A stretch of 64,000 nucleotides of DNA from Hippophae tibetana (taxonomy: Eukaryota > Streptophyta > Magnoliopsida > Rosales > Elaeagnaceae), in NCBI GenBank assembly GCA_037013495.1, contig CM072801.1, positions 79,655,816 through 79,719,815 on the forward strand. Reading direction: 5' to 3'. Positions 1 to 10,896 of this stretch are shown here, in pieces (within the stretch, counting starts at the first letter, position 1; each line of letters opens with the position of its first letter). The position numbers and the translations under genes were made by a program. The notes beneath the pieces are model-generated. The model was given only the letters and a program-made list of their open reading frames with translations, did no database searches and was not told the origin of the DNA.

Positions 1-525
1 AGTTGTTGCAATTCACTGTTTCGAAAAAATAACTAATAATTTGGGTTGAAGCTTTAAAATGTCATAACTTTCAATTAATGCATCCAAACGACTATTATAA
101 TAAATCAAATCAAAGCTCGTTTCGATTACTACAAAGACAACCTAGCATGATTTTATTTCTCCTTGTGTCTGAACCAAAGTTTATTTATTTACCGTATTTA
201 CATACGTCTAAAAGTTTGGTCGTATCATATGGACTTGTTTTTGGTTCTTGTTGCTTATGCTTCAATTACGATCATCTTAACCACATTCATGGTTATTCAA
301 TCGTTCCTATTTGTGGGAGTTCGTATAGTCCCAGGTTCTTCGCCTAAAGGATATAAGTCATATGGAATCATAGCCATGGTTTCTGAAAATAGGTTCTCTA
401 CATGCTTATATCCATTTTCTAATTTTATATTTTTACAAAACATTATTATTTGATTGTTTATTGTATTTTTGACTCATAAATCACTCAAAATAGAAGGATT
501 TTTCACCCTAAAGTCTTGCATTTTC

Positions 526-640
526 TTTAAATATTTTTGTCGTTGCTTTTGTCATTGGATTTATTTTCGCATTTTTCATTGAATTCTTCCTATCTTTTTC
601 TTGTTACTTTATTTATGTGTTTAATTTATCTTTTTTCTTC
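526..640 (+). repeat. T-skewed conserved 3' domain of the monomer
   Basis: In unit 1, the line from 541 to 600 contains 34 T against 8 A on the + strand, whereas the first 60 bases of the unit have equal A and T. The domain runs from the end of the aaagtcttgcattttc segment to the T-tract before the unit boundary and recurs in every unit. It has two main haplotypes: actttatttatgtg with cttttttcttc in most units, and attttatttatatg with ctttgttcttc in A-type and a few other tails. Confidence 0.8.
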
Positions 641-647
641 TAAAAAA
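631..647. repeat. T6/A6 tract pair at the monomer junction
   Basis: tttttt, the five bases cttct, then aaaaaa form a simple dyad just before each unit boundary. Another A6 tract follows at offset 24-29 of the next unit. Such spaced A/T tracts are a common feature of satellite monomers and can bend DNA. Here the effect is inferred, not measured. The tract is a site of slippage: an 8-bp tandem duplication arose in it in two distant units. Confidence 0.65.
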
Positions 648-653
648 CAAGAG

Positions 654-1306
654 AGTTGTTGCAATTCACTGTTTCGAAAAAATAACTAATAATTTGGGTT
701 GAAGCTTTAAAATGTCATAAATTTCAATTCATGCATGCAAACGACTATTATAATAAATCAAATCGAAGCTCGTTTCGATTACTACAAAGACAACCTAGCA
801 TGATTTTATTTCTCCTTGTGTCTGAACCAAAGTTTATTTATTTACCCTATTTACATACGTCTAAAAGTTTGGGCGTATCATATGGACTTGTTTTTGGTTC
901 TTGTTGCTTAGGCTTCAATTACGATCATCTTAACCACATTCATGGTTATTCAATAGTTCCTATTTGTTGGAGTTCGTATAGTCCCAGGTTCTTCGCCTAA
1001 AGGATATAATTCATATGGAATCATAGCCATGGTTTCTGAAAATAGGTTCTCTACATGCTTATATCCGTTTTCTAATGTTATATTTTTATGAAACATAATT
1101 ATTTGATTGTTTATTGTGTTTTGGAGTCATAAATCACCTAAAATAGAAGGAATTTTAACCCTCAAGTCATGCACTTTCTTTAAATATTTTTGTCGTTGCT
1201 TTTGTCATTGGATTTATTTTCGTATTTTTCTTTGAATTCTTCCTATCTTTTTCTTGTTATTTTATTTATATGTTTAATTTATCTTTGTTCTTCTAAAAAA
1301 CAAGAG
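654..1306 (+). repeat. Reference 653-bp monomer (unit 2) and its internal layout
   Basis: This full-length unit serves to describe the monomer. Offsets 1-60: start motif, A-tract (24-29) and HindIII site. Offsets 61-107: a stretch reading gtcataa..ttcaattcatgc followed by aaacgactattataataa. Offsets 108-127: an imperfect-loop inverted repeat. Offsets 147-330: the most subtype-informative region (spelling of the tgtctgaac segment, catatgg or catttgg, gttgg or gtggg). Offsets 363-430: a well-conserved stretch containing ggaatcatagccatgg. Offsets 430-530: a second subtype-informative region (caaaacataatt, caaaacattatt or atgaaacataatt). Offsets 526-653: T-rich, well-conserved tail ending in a T-tract/A-tract pair. 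I see no convincing internal subrepeat in the monomer. Confidence 0.9.
761..780. repeat. 7-bp inverted repeat inside the monomer
   Basis: aatcgaa and ttcgatt flank the 6-base spacer gctcgt at unit offset 108-127, giving a potential small hairpin or a dyad binding site. It is intact in most subtypes (A, B, C, D, E, F, G, J). The left arm is broken by one substitution in H, I and K (atcaaag) and in S and L (attgaag). The FABC-block B units at 38,805 and 41,417 read atcggag. Units 75 and 90 carry changes in and beside the right arm. Whether it has any role is unknown. Confidence 0.75.
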
Positions 1307-1959
1307 AGTTGTTGCAATTCACTATTTCGAAAAAATAACTAATAATTTGGGTTGAAGCTTTAAAATGTCATAACTTTCAATTCATGCATCCAAACGACCA
1401 TTATAATAAATCAAATCGAAGCTCGTTTCGATTACTACAAAGACAACCTAGCATGATTTGATTTCTCCTTGTGTCTGAACCCAAGTTTCTTTATTTACCC
1501 TATTTACATAAGTCTAAAAGTTTGGTCGTATCATTTGGACTTGTTTTTGGTTCTTGTTGCTTAGGCTTCAATTACGATCATCTTAACCACATTCATGGTT
1601 ATTCAATCGTTCCTATTTGTTGGAGTTCGTATAGTCCCAGGTTCTTCGCCTAAAGGATATAATTCATATGGAATCATAGCCATGGTTTCTGAAAATAGGT
1701 TCTCTACATGCTTATATCCGTTTTCTAATGTTATATTTTTTCAAAACATAATTATTTGATTGTTTATTGTATTTTTGAGTCATAAATCACTCAAAATAGA
1801 AGGAATTTTCACCCCAAAGTCTTGCATTTTCTTTAAACATTTTTTTCGTTGCTTTTGTCATTGGATTTATTTTCGCATTTTTCATTGAATTCTTCCTATC
1901 TTTTTCTTGTTACTTTATTTATGTGTTTAATTTATCTTTTTTCTTCTAAAAAACAAGGG

Positions 1960-2612
1960 AGTTGTTGCAATTCACTGTTTCGAAAAAATAACTAATAATT
2001 TTCGTTGAAGCTTTAAAATGTCATAACTTTCAATTCATGCATCCAAACGATTATTATAATAAATCAAATCGAAGCTCGTTTCGATTACTACAAAGACAAC
2101 CTAGCATGATTTGATTTCTCCTTGTGTCGGAACCCAAGTTTATTTCTATACCCTATTTACATACGTCTAAAAGTTTGGTCGTATCATATGGACATGTTTT
2201 TGGTTCTTGTTCCTTAGGCTTCAATTACGATCATCTTAACCACATTCATGGTCATTCAATCGTTCCTATTTGTGGGAGTTTATATAGTCCCAGGTTCTTC
2301 GCCTAAAGGATATAAGTCATATGGAATCATAGCCATGGTTTCTGAAAATAGGGTCTCTAAATGCTTATATCCGTTTTCTAATGTTATATTTTTACAAAAC
2401 ATTATTATTTGATTGTTTATTGTATTTTTGATTCATAAATCACTCAAAATAGAAGGAATTTTCACCCTAAAGTCTTACATTTTCTTTAAATATTTTTGTC
2501 GTTGCTTTTGTCATTGGATTTATTTTCGCATTTTTCATTGAATTCTTCCTATCTTTTTCTTGTTACTTTATTTATGTGTTTAATTTATCTTTTTTCTTCT
2601 AAAAAACAAGAG
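1960..2612 (+). repeat. Unit 4, subtype E
   Basis: Full-length 653-bp unit with the E diagnostics: catatggacatg, gttccttagg, catggtcattc and gtgggag. It carries the private pair gtcggaac and tttctatacc, shared in this window only with unit 71 at 44,682. Both are followed immediately by a truncated S unit, so units 4-6 and 71-73 are copies of one segment. Confidence 0.85.
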
Positions 2613-3060
2613 AGTTGTTGCAATTCACTGTTTCGAAAAAATAACTAATAATTTGGGTTGAAGCTTTAAAATGTCATAAATTTCAATTCATGCATGCAAA
2701 CGACTATTATAATAAATCAAATTGAAGCTCGTTTCGATTACTACAAAGACAACCTAGCATGATTTTATTTCTCCTTGTGTCTGAACTCAAGTTTATTTAT
2801 TTACCCTATTTACATACGTCTAAAAGTTTGGTCGTATCATATGGACTTGTTTTTGGTTCTTGTTGCTTAGGCTTCAATTACGATCATCTTAACCACATTC
2901 ATGGTTATTCAATCGTAAGTCTTGCATTTTCTTTAAATATTTTTTTTCGTTGCTTTTGTCATTGGATTTATTTTCGCATTTTTCATTGAATTCTTCCTAT
3001 CTTTTTCTTGTTACTTTATTTATGTGTTTAATTTATCTTTTTTCTTCAAAAAAACAAGGG
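2613..3060 (+). repeat. Truncated monomer S, copy 1 (unit 5, 448 bp)
   Basis: The unit lacks offsets 305-510 (206 bp): tcaatcgt (ending at 2916) is joined directly to aagtcttgc (from 2917). No microhomology is visible at the join. The 3' end reads ttcttcaaaaaaac instead of ttcttctaaaaaac, a marker of the S lineage. This copy has one extra T in the following T-run, hence 448 rather than 447 bp. Its left flank has the attgaag haplotype shared with units 37, 55 and 72. Confidence 0.95.
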
Positions 3061-6000
3061 AGTTGTTGCAATTCACTGTTTCGAAAAAATAACTAATAAT
3101 TTTGGTTGAAGCTTTAAAATGTCATAACTTTCAATTAATGCATCCAAACGACTATTATAATAAATCAAATCAAAGCTCGTTTCGATTACTACAAAGACAA
3201 CCTAGCATGATTTTATTACTCCTTGTGTCTGAACTCAAGTTTATTTATTTACCCTATTTACATACGTCTAAAATTTTGGTCGTATCATATGGATTTGTTT
3301 TTGGTTCTTGTTGCTTATGCTTCAATTACGATCATCTTAACCACATTCATGGTTATTCAATCGTTCCTATTTGTGGGAGTTCGTATAGTCCCAGGTTCTT
3401 CGCCTAAAGGATATAAGTCATATGGAATCATAGCCATGGTTTCTGAAAATAGGTTCTCTACATGCTTATATCCATTTTCTAATTTTATATTTTTACAAAA
3501 CATTATTATTATATTGTTTATTGTATTTTTGACTCATAAATCACTCAAAATAGAAGGATTTTTCACCCTAAAGTCTTGCATTTTCTTTAAATATTTTTGT
3601 CGTTGCTTTTGTCATTGGATTTATTTTCGCATTTTTCATTGAATTCTTCCTATCTTTTTCTTGTTACTTTATTTATGTGTTTAATTTATCTTTTTTCTTC
3701 TAAAAAACAAGAGAGTTGTTGCAATTCACTGTTTCGAAAAAATAACTAATAATTTGGGTTGAAGCTTTAAAATGTCATAAATTTCAATTCATGCATGCAA
3801 ACGACTATTATAATAAATCAAATCGAAGCTCGTTTCGATTACTACAAAGACAACCTAGCATGATTTTATTTCTCCTTGTGTCTGAACAAAAGTTTATTTA
3901 TTTACACTATTTACATACGTCTAAAAGTTTGGTCGTATCATATGGACTTGTTTTTGGTTCTTGTTGCTTAGGCTTCATTTACGATCATCTTAACCACATT
4001 CATGGTTATTCAATCGTTCCTATTTGTTGGAGTTCGTATAGTCCCAGGTTCTTCGCCTAAAGGATATAATTCATATGGAATCATAGCCATGGTTTCTGAA
4101 AATAGGTTCTCTACATGCTTATATCCGTTTTCTAATGTTATATTTTTTCAAAACATAATTATTTGATTGTCTATTGTATTTTTGACTCATAAATCACTCA
4201 AAATAAAAGGAATTTTCACCCTAAGGTTTTGCATTTTCTTTAAATATTTTTGTCATTGTTTTCGTCATTGGATTTATTTTCGCATTTTTCATTGAATTCT
4301 TCCTATCTTTTTCTTGTTACTTTATTTATGTGTTTAATTTATCTTTTTTCTTCTAAAAAACAAGGGAGTTGTTGCAATTTACTGTTTCAAAAAAATAACT
4401 AATAATTTGGGTTGAAGCTTTAAACTGTCATAACTTTAAATTCATGCATCAAACGACTATTATAATAAATCAAATCAAAGCTCGTTTCGATTACTACAAA
4501 GACAACCTAGCATGATTTTATTTCTCCTTGTGTCTGAACTCAAGTTTATTTATTTACCCTATTTACATACGTCTAAAATTTTGGTCGTATCCTATGGACT
4601 TGTTTTTGGTTCTTGTTGCTTATGCTTCAATTACGATCATCTTAACCACATTCATGGTTATTCAATCGTTCCTATTTGTGGGAGTTCGTATAGTCCCAGG
4701 TTCTTCGCCTAAAGGATATAAGTCATATGGAATCATAGCCATGGTTTCTGAAAATAGGTTCTCTACATTCTTATATCCGTTTTCTAATTTTATATTTTTA
4801 CAAAACATTATTATTTGATTGTTTATTGTATTTTTGACTCATAAATCACTCAAAATAGAAGGATTTTTCACCCTAAAGTCTTGCATTTTCTTTAAATATT
4901 TTTGTCGTTGCTTTTGTCATTGGATTTATTTTCGCATTTTTCATTGAATTCTTCCTATCTTTTTCTTGTTACTTTATTTATGTGTTTAATTTATCTTTTT
5001 TCTTCTAAAAAACAAGAGAGTTGTTGATCTTCACTGTTTCGAAAAAATAACTAATAATTTGGGTTGAAGCTTTAAAATGTCATAAATTTCAATTCATGCA
5101 TGCAAACGACTATTATAATAAATCAAATCGAAGCTCGTTTCGATTACTACAAAGACAACCTAGCATGATTTTATTTCTCCTTGTGTCTGAACAAAAGTTT
5201 ATTTATTTACCCTATTTACATACGTCTAAAAGTTTGGTCGTATCATATGGACTTGTTTTTGGTTCTTGTTGCTTAGGCTTCATTTACGATCATCTTAACT
5301 ACATTCATGGTTATTCAATCGTTCCTATTTGTTGGAGTTCGTATAGTCCCAGGTTCTTCGCCTAAAGGATATAATTCATATGGAATCATAGCCATGGTTT
5401 CTGAAAATAGGTTCTCTACATGCTTATATCCGTTTTCTAATGTTATATTTTTTCAAAACATAATTATTTGATTGTCTATTGTATTTTTGACTCATAAATC
5501 ACTCAAAATAAAAGGAATTTTCACCCTAAGGTTTTGCATTTTCTTTAAATATTTTTGTCATTGTTTTCGTCATTGGATTTATTTTCGCATTTTTCATTGA
5601 ATTCTTCCTATCTTTTTCTTGTTACTTTATTTATGTGTTTAATTTATCTTTTTTCTTCTAAAAAACAAGGGAGTTGTTGCAATTTACTGTTTCAAAAAAA
5701 TAACTAATAATTTGGGTTGAAGCTTTAAACTGTCATAACTTTCAATTCATGCATCCAAACGACTATTATAATAAATCAAATCAAAGCTCGTTTCGATTAC
5801 TACAAAGACAACCTAGCATGATTTTATTTCTCCTTGTGTCTGAACTCAAGTTTATTTATTTACCCTATTTACATACGTCTAAAATTTTGGTCGTATCATA
5901 TGGACTTGTTTTTGGTTCTTGTTGCTTATGCTTCAATTACGATCATCTTAACCACAAATAATGGTTATTCAATCGTTCCTATTTGTGGGAGTTCGTATAG

Positions 6001-7631
6001 TCCCAGGTTCTTCGCCTAAAGGATATAAGTCATATGGAATCATAGCCATGGTTTCTGAAAATAGGTTCTCTACATTCTTATATCCGTTTTCTAATTTTAT
6101 ATTTTTACAAAACATTATTATTTGATTGTTTATTGTATTTTTGACTCATAAATCACTCAAAATAGAAGGATTTTTCACCCTAAAGTCTTGTATTTTCTTT
6201 AAATATTTTTGTCGTTGCTTTTGTCATTGGATTTATTTTCGCATTTTTCATTGAATTCTTCCTATCTTTTTCTTGTTACTTTATTTATGTGTTTAATTTA
6301 TCTTTTTTCTTCTAAAAAACAAGAGAGTTGTTGATCTTCACTGTTTCGAAAAAATAACTAATAATTTGGGTTGAAGCTTTAAAATGTCATAAATTTCAAT
6401 TCATGCATGCAAACGACTATTATAATTAATCAAATCGAAGCTCGTTTCGATTACTACAAAGACAACCTAGCATGATTTTATTTCTCCTTGTGTCTGAACC
6501 AAAGTTTATTTATTTACCCTATTTACATACGTCTAAAAGTTTGGTCGTATCATATGGACTTGTTTTTGGTTCTTGTTGCTTACGCTTCAATTACGATCAT
6601 CTTAACCACATTCATGGTTATTCAATTGTTCCTATTTGTTGGAGTTCCTGTAGTCCCAGGTTCTTCACCTAAAGGATATAATTCATATGGAATCATAGCC
6701 ATGGTTTCTGAAAATAGGTTCTCTACATGCTTATATCCGTTTTCTAATGTTATATTTTTTCAAAACATAATTATTTGATTGTTTATTGTATTTTTGAGTC
6801 ATAAATCACTCAAAATATAAGGAATTTTCACCCTAAAGTCTTGCATTTTCTTTAAATATTTTTGTCGTTGCTTTTGTCATTGGATTTATTTTCGCATTTT
6901 TCATTGAATTCTTCCTATCTTTTTCTTGGTACTTTATTTATGTGTTTAATTTATCTTTGTTCTTCTAAAAAACAAGAGAGTTGTTGCAATTCACTGTTTC
7001 GAAAAAATAACTAATAATTTGGGTTGAAGCTTTAAAATGTCATAACTTTCAATTCATGCATCCAAACGACTATTATAATAAATCAAATCGAAGCTCGTTT
7101 CGATAACTACAAAGAAAACCTAGCATGATTTCATTTCTCCTTGTGTCTGAACCCAAGTTAATTTATTTACACTATTTACATACGTCTAAAAGTTTGGTCG
7201 TATCATATGGACTTGTTTTTGGTTCTTGTTGCTTAGGCTTCATTTACGATCATCTTAACCACATTCATGGTTATTCAATCATTCCTATTTGTTGGAGTTC
7301 GTATAGTCCCAGGTTCTTCGCCTGAAGGATATAATTCATATGGAATCATAGCCATGGTTTCTGAAAATAGGTTCTCTACATGCTTATATCCATTTTCTAA
7401 TGTTATATTTTTTCAAAACATAATTATTTGATTGTCTATTGTATTTTTGAGTCATAAATCACTCAAAATAGAAGGAATTTTCACCCTAAGGTTTTGCATT
7501 TTCTTTAAACATTTTTTTCGTTGTTTTTGTCATTGGATTTATTTTCGCATTTTTCATTGAATTCTTCCTATCTTTTTCTTGTTACTTTATTTATGTGTTT
7601 AATTTATCTTTTTTCTTCTAAAAAACAAGGG
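3061..7631 (+). repeat. Units 6-12: H-G-I-G-I-J-F block
   Basis: Starts 3061 (H), 3714 (G), 4367 (I, 652 bp; one C missing in gcatcaaacg), 5019 (G), 5672 (I, 654 bp; cacaaataatgg replaces cacattcatgg), 6326 (J) and 6979 (F). G is marked by gaacaaaag and cttcatttacg; I by aaactgtc, attttggtc and gcttatgc; J by ataattaatc, gaaccaaag and gttcctgtag; F by atttcatttc, aagttaattt and cttcatttacg. The G-I pair is duplicated here compared with the H-G-I-J-F order at 26,604-29,868 and 34,887-38,151. Confidence 0.85.
3714..6325 (+). repeat. Tandem G-I dimer duplication (1,305 + 1,307 bp)
   Basis: Units 7-8 (3714-5018) and 9-10 (5019-6325) are two consecutive copies of the same pair. Units 9 and 11 both begin gttgatcttcactg, whereas nearly all other units begin gttgcaattcactg. 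So the junction after each I unit was copied with the dimer, as expected if the head of the following J unit mispaired with the head of G. Each copy has a 1-bp indel (units 8 and 10) that the other lacks. Confidence 0.85.
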
Positions 7632-10600
7632 AGTTGTTGCAATTCACTGTTTCGAAAAAATAACTAATAATTTGGGTTGAAGCTTTAAACTATCATAACT
7701 TTCAATTCATGCATCCAAACGACTATTATAATAAATCAAATCGAAGCTCGTTTCGATTACTACAAAGACAACCTAGCATGATTTGATTTATCCTTGTGTC
7801 TGAACCCAAGTTTCTTTATTTACCGTATTTACATACGTCTAAAAGTTTGGTCGTATCGTATGGACTTGTTTTTGGTTCTTGTTCATTAGGCTTCAATTAC
7901 GATCATCTTAACCACATTCATGGTTATTCAATAGTTCCTATTTGTTGGAGTTCCTGTAGTCCCAGGTTCTTCGCCTAAAGGATATAATTCATATGGAATC
8001 ATAGCCATGGTTTCTGAAAATAGGTTCTCTACATGCTTATATCCGTTTTCTAATGTTATATTTTTATGAAACATAATTATTTGATTGTTTATTGTGTTTT
8101 GGAGTCATAAATCACCTAAAATAGAAGGAATTTTAACCCTCAAGTCATGCACTTTCTTTAAATATTTTTGTCGTTGCTTTTGTCAATGGATTTATTTTCG
8201 TATTTTTCTTTGAATTCTTCCTATCTTTTTCTTGTTATTTTATTTATATGTTTAATTTATCTTTGTTCTTCTAAAAAACAAGAGAGTTGTTGCAATTCAC
8301 TGTTTCGAAAAAATAACTAATAATTTGGGTTGAAGCTTTAAAATGTCATAACTTTCAATTCATGCATCCAAACGACTATTATAATACATCAAATCGAAGC
8401 TCGTTTCGATTACTACAAAGACAACCTAGCATGATTTGATTTCTCCTTGTGTCTGAACCCAAGTTTCTTTATTTACCAAATTTACATAAGTCTAAAAGTT
8501 TGGTCGTATCATTTGGACATGTTTTTGGTTCTTGTTGCTTAGGCTTCAATTACGATCATCTTAACCACATTCATGGTTATTCAATCGTTCCTATTTGTTG
8601 GAGTTCGTATAGTCCCAGGTTCTTCGCCTAAAGGATATAATTCATATGGAATCATAGCCATGGTTTCTGAAAATAGGTTCTCTACATGCTCATATCCGTT
8701 TTCTAATGTTATATTTTTTCAAAACATAATTATTTGATTGTTTATTGTATTTTTGAGTCATAAATCACACAAAATAGAAGGAATTTTCACCCTAAAGTCA
8801 TACATTTTCTTTAAATATTTTTGTCGTTGCTTTTGTCATTGGATTTATTTTCGCATTTTTCATTGAATTCTTCCTATCTTTTTCTTGTTACTTTATTTAT
8901 GTGTTTAATTTATCTTTTTTGTTCTAAAAAACAAGGGAGTTGTTGCAATTCTCTGTTTCGAAAAAATAACTAATAATTTTGGTTGAAGCTTGAAAATGTC
9001 ATAACTTTCAATTCATGCATCCAAACGATTATTATAATAAATCAAATCGAAGCTCGTTTCGATTACTACAAAGACAACCTAGCATGATTTGATTTCTCCT
9101 TGTGTCTGAACCCAAGTTTATTTCTTTACCCTATTTACATACGTCTAAAAGTTTGGTCGTATTATATGGACATGTTTTTGGTTCTTGTTCCTTAGGCTTC
9201 AATTACGATCATCTTAACCACATTCATGGTTATTCAATCGTTCCTATTTGTTGGAGTTCGTATAGTCCCAGGTTCTTCGCCTAAAGGATATAATTCATAT
9301 GGAATCATAGCCATGGTTTCTGAAAATAGGTTCTCTACATGCTTTTATCCGTTTTCTAATGTTATATTTTTTCAAAACATAATTATTTGATTATCTATTG
9401 TATTTTTGACTCATAAATCACTCAAAATAGAAGGAATTTTCACCCTAAGGTTTTGCATTTTCTTTAAACATTTTTGTCATTGTTTTCGTCATTGGATTTA
9501 TTTTCGCATTTTTCATTGAATTCTTCCTATCTTTTTCTTGTTACTTTATTTATGTGTTTAATTTATCTTTTTTCTTCTAAAAAACAAGGGAGTTGTTGCA
9601 ATTTACTGTTTCAAAAAAATAACTAATAATTTGGGTTGAAGCTTTAAACTATCATAACTTTCAATTCATGCATCCAAACGACTATTATAATAAATCAAAT
9701 CGAAGCTCGTTTCGATTACTACAAAGACAACCTAGCATGATTTGATTTATCCTTGTGTCTGAACCCAAGTTTCTTTATTTACCGTATTTACATACGTCTA
9801 AAAGTTTGGTCGTATCATATGGACTTGTTTTTGGTTCTTGTTCCTTAGGCTTCAATTACGATCATCTTAACCACATTCATGGTTATTCAATAGTTCCTAT
9901 TTGTTGGAGTTCCTGTAGTCCCAGGTTCTTCGCCTAAAGGATATAATTCATATGGAATCATAGCCATGGTTTCTGAAAATAGGTTCTCTACATGCTTATA
10001 TCCGTTTTCTAATGTTATATTTTTATGAAACATAATTATTTGATTGTTTATTGTGTTTTGGAGTCATAAATCACCTAAAATAGAAGGAATTTTAACCCTC
10101 AAGTCATGCACTTTCTTTAAATATTTTTGTCGTTGCTTTTGTCATTGGATTTATTTTCGTATTTTTCTTTGAATTCTTCCTATCTTTTTCTTGTTATTTT
10201 ATTTATATGTTTAATTTATCTTTGTTCTTCTAAAAAACAAGAGAGTTGTTGCAATTCACTGTTTCGAAAAAATAACTAATAATTTGGGTTGAAGCTTTAA
10301 AATGTCATAACTTTCAATTCATGCATCCAAACGACCATTATAATAAATCAAATCGAAGCTCGTTTCGATTACTACAAAGACAACCTAGCATGATTTGATT
10401 TCTCCTTGTGTCTGAATCCAAATTTCTTTATTTACCCTATTTACATAAGTCTAAAAATTTGGTCGTATCATTTGGACTTGTTTTTGGTTCTTGTTGCTTA
10501 GGCTTCAATTACGATCATCTTAACCACATTCATGGTTATTCAATCGTTCCTATTTGTTGGAGTTCGTATAGTCCCAGGTTCTTCGCCTAAAGGATATAAT

Positions 10601-10896
10601 TCATATGGAATCATAGCCATGGTTTCTGAAAATAGGTTCTCTACATGCTTATATCCGTTTTCTAATGTTATATTTTTTCAAAACATAATTATTTGATTGT
10701 TTATTGTATTTTTGAGTCATAAATCACTCAAAATAGAAGGAATTTTCACCCTAAGGTTTTGCATTTTCTTTAAACATTTTTTTCGTTGTTTTTGTCATTG
10801 GATTTATTTTCGCATTTTTCATTGAATTCTTCCTATCTTTTTCTTGTTACTTTATTTATGTGTTTAATTTATCTTTTTTCTTCTAAAAAACAAGGG
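7632..10896 (+). repeat. HOR A-B-C-A'-D, copy 1 (5 units, 3,265 bp)
   Basis: Starts 7632 (A), 8285 (B), 8938 (C), 9591 (A') and 10244 (D). A: aaactatc, atttgatttatcc, cgtatcgtatgg, gttcattagg, tail atgaaacat and tgtcaatgg. B: aatacatc, taccaaatttacataag, catttggacatg, tail cacacaaaatag. C: attctctg, cttgaaaatg, cgtattatatgg, gcttttatcc. A': as A but cgtatcatatgg, gttccttagg and tgtcattgg, with the start atttactgtttcaaaa. D: cgaccatt, gaatccaaatttc, tctaaaaatttgg. Each subtype carries linked variants along its full length. Confidence 0.9.

Larger units (their letters stand above)
1..1959 (+). repeat. Units 1-3: mixed monomers at the left edge
   Basis: Starts 1, 654 and 1307. Unit 1 resembles subtype H (aattaatgcatcc, left dyad arm broken, gtggg, tail acaaaacattatt). 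Unit 2 has a G/J-like left half (ataaatttc, catgcatgc) and an A-type tail (atgaaacat, gtgttttggagtc, ccctcaagtcatgcac). Unit 3 is D'-like (cgaccatt, tttacataagtc, catttgg). They are probably the end of another pass through the long order, but the window edge prevents confirmation. Confidence 0.8.

Noticed and set aside
95..106. tataataaat as a TATA box or aataaa as a polyadenylation signal in every monomer
   Set aside because: Short AT-rich words are expected often in DNA of this composition, and no gene structure accompanies them.
78..347. Recurring + strand open frames of 60-139 codons, one or two per monomer (for example 78-347, 163-453, 3223-3642, 58365-58784)
   Set aside because: They recur because the monomer recurs. 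They lack recognisable domains, overlap in two frames, often need a GTG start, and are shortened by atttgattt or broken in units 10, 56 and 62. 653 is not a multiple of 3, so no frame continues between units. Most differences between units change the residue, which does not suggest purifying selection. A dN/dS test over all units would settle it.
501..515. ccctaaa, the plant telomere heptamer, within the monomer
   Set aside because: Only one copy per unit, not tandem, and replaced by ccctaagg, accccaaag or ccctcaag in many subtypes. It is a chance match, not an interstitial telomere.
550..600. Possible internal 24-bp direct repeat (tcattgga.. and tcattgaa..)
   Set aside because: Only about 16 of 24 positions agree, in a T-rich stretch where such similarity is expected by chance.
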